From RBG-13-66-14 sp964436465 (GTDB lineage: Bacteria > RBG-13-66-14): a stretch of DNA of 64,000 nucleotides. This document shows positions 62,997 through 64,000 of this stretch, piece after piece. The notes under the pieces were generated by a model. The model did not search any database. It had not been told where the DNA came from and saw nothing but the letters and a program-made list of their open reading frames with translations. How positions within the stretch are numbered: position 1 is the first letter of the stretch; the number at the start of each line of letters is the position of its first letter. The DNA is taken from assembly GCA_964436465.1 (NCBI GenBank), contig CAYTCV010000005.1:11307-75306 (forward strand). Reading direction: 5' to 3'. The position numbers were made by a program, and so were the translations under genes.

Positions 62997-64000
62997 ATGG
63001 TCCGCGAGATGAAAAATCTCCGCATTTATGACCTCGCCGGGCTCACCGGGCTTCTGGGCGAACTGGGCGAGCCGGCCTACCGCGCCCGGCAGCTCTTCGA
63101 CTGGCTGTGGGCCAGGGGAGTCGAGGATTTAGGTGAGATGACCGACCTGCCCGGGGCGCTGCGGGAGAGGCTGGCCCTGGAATTTTCCGCCGCCCTGCCG
63201 AAGGTGGCGGACGAGGCCCGGGGCGCCGACGGCACGGTGAAGCTCCTCCTGGAACTGGACGACGGGTCGCGGGTGGAGACGGTGCTCATGCCGGGCGGGG
63301 ATTACGACGCGGCCTGCGTCTCGACCATGGCCGGCTGCGACCTGGGCTGCGCCTTCTGCGCCACGGGGACGCTGGGGAAGACGCGCGACCTGGCGGCCCA
63401 CGAAATCGCCGCCCAGGTCCTGCTGCTGCGGAAATCGTCCGACCGGCTGCGCAACGTGGTCTTCATGGGGATGGGCGAGCCGCTCTTGAATTACGACGCG
63501 ACGCTGGGGGCGGTGGGGCTTTTAACCGGACCGATGGGCCTGGGGGCGCGGAGAATAACCCTCTCCACCGCCGGGGTGGTGCCGGGGATAAAACGACTGG
63601 CCGGGGAGCCGCAACGGGTGAAGCTGGCGGTGAGCCTGGGCGCGCCCGACGACAAGCGGCGCTCGGAGCTGATGCCGCTCAACCGGAAGTGGCCGCTCGG
63701 GGAGCTGCTGAAGGCCTGCCGGGAGTACTACGACCGCACGCGGCGGCGGGTCACCTTCGAGTACGTCCTTCTGGGCGGGTTCAACGATTCCGTGGACGAC
63801 GCCCGGGCGCTCGTCCGGCTCCTGGCGAACGTCCCGCACAAGCTGAACCTCATCGCGTACAACCCGGTGAGGGGGCTGCCCTTCCGGTCTCCGACGCAGC
63901 AATCGGTGGAGGCATTTCTCGCCGAGGCGCGTCGGGGAGCGTACGCGGCGGGCGTTCGTAATTCGCGGGGGACCGACATCGCCGCCGCGTGCGGGCAACT
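62997..64000 (+). CDS. rlmN: 23S rRNA/tRNA A2503/A37 methyltransferase RlmN, 3' partial
   Basis: 334 codons from ATG 62997 run off the window end with no stop. It is a radical-SAM enzyme making 2-methyladenosine in 23S rRNA and some tRNAs. The cluster motif is CDLGCAFC (Cys114, 118, 121) preceded by ACVSTMAG. FMGMGEPLLNYD, ITLSTAGVVPGI and VSLGAPDDKRRSELMPLN are typical, and AAACGQL at the end carries the second catalytic Cys. Only a few C-terminal residues should be missing. Confidence 0.95.
   Translation, partial: MVREMKNLRIYDLAGLTGLLGELGEPAYRARQLFDWLWARGVEDLGEMTDLPGALRERLALEFSAALPKVADEARGADGTVKLLLELDDGSRVETVLMPGGDYDAACVSTMAGCDLGCAFCATGTLGKTRDLAAHEIAAQVLLLRKSSDRLRNVVFMGMGEPLLNYDATLGAVGLLTGPMGLGARRITLSTAGVVPGIKRLAGEPQRVKLAVSLGAPDDKRRSELMPLNRKWPLGELLKACREYYDRTRRRVTFEYVLLGGFNDSVDDARALVRLLANVPHKLNLIAYNPVRGLPFRSPTQQSVEAFLAEARRGAYAAGVRNSRGTDIAAACGQ

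Overview
The window is about 64 kb of GC-rich (roughly 65%) bacterial chromosome from an uncultured didermic (Gram-negative-type) organism. The envelope evidence is strong: many lipobox lipoproteins, outer-membrane beta-barrels of the PorV/PorQ kind, a lytic transglycosylase, a bactofilin, and one C-terminal domain like a type IX secretion sorting domain. Together with the base composition and gene mix this points to a candidate phylum in or near the FCB group. A Coatesbacteria-like lineage is my guess, from memory only. A 100-N scaffold gap at 19476-19575 shows that this is an assembled draft, probably metagenomic.

Layout. 1-2 kb: inositol lipid head-group genes (end of a CDP-alcohol phosphatidyltransferase, ino1) and a zinc-finger/Yip1 membrane protein. 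2-9 kb: PorV-like barrel, lipoproteins, GH114-like protein, cyclase, a CsgG/LpoB-like barrel fusion, then a geranylgeranyl reductase/UbiA pair resembling archaeal-type ether lipid genes. 9.4-10.1 kb (minus): an Omp28/thioredoxin-like secreted protein whose first redox cysteine is an in-frame TGA, a probable selenoprotein. 10-19 kb: small lipoproteins, a GT2 plus two sister methyltransferases, RNase J, cupin, HEAT lipoprotein, apt. 19-20 kb: gap, repeats, tRNA-Arg. 20-21.8 kb: two secreted proteins sharing a C-terminal SWGxIKA tail with the selenoprotein. 21.8-28.6 kb (minus): a seven-gene membrane cluster holding four tandem or near-tandem paralogues, an FnIII/DUF6754-like relative and two multispanning proteins. 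This looks like an undescribed system. 28.7-37.1 kb (minus): GT-C protein, fabD, barrel, fabH, methyltransferase, plsX, rpmF, ackA. 37-49 kb: T9SS-like secreted protein, Asp-tail protein, sucC, TlpA-like protein, accA operon, transglycosylase, LytR_C protein, lipoprotein propeller. 49-55 kb: bactofilin, pfkA, mazG, GT-C-like protein, tsaE, tsaB. 55-60 kb (minus): rpsF-ssb-rpsR-rplI, then rplY-pth-hppA. 60-64 kb: tRNA-Met, tRNA-Val, a DUF1015 protein and rlmN running off the end.

Functional picture. The housekeeping genes cover fatty acid and phospholipid initiation (accA, fabD, fabH, plsX), acetate and energy metabolism (ackA, sucC, pfkA, K+-dependent hppA), translation and tRNA modification. 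The accessory content is mostly envelope and secretion. Intergenic space is full of short dispersed palindromes. One 22-34 bp family also sits inside or at the end of three coding genes (accA, tsaB, hppA). About 130 bp G-tract elements lie directly against the 5' ends of two different tRNA genes. TGA is the normal stop of many genes here, so the TGA in the Omp28-like gene is not a code change.
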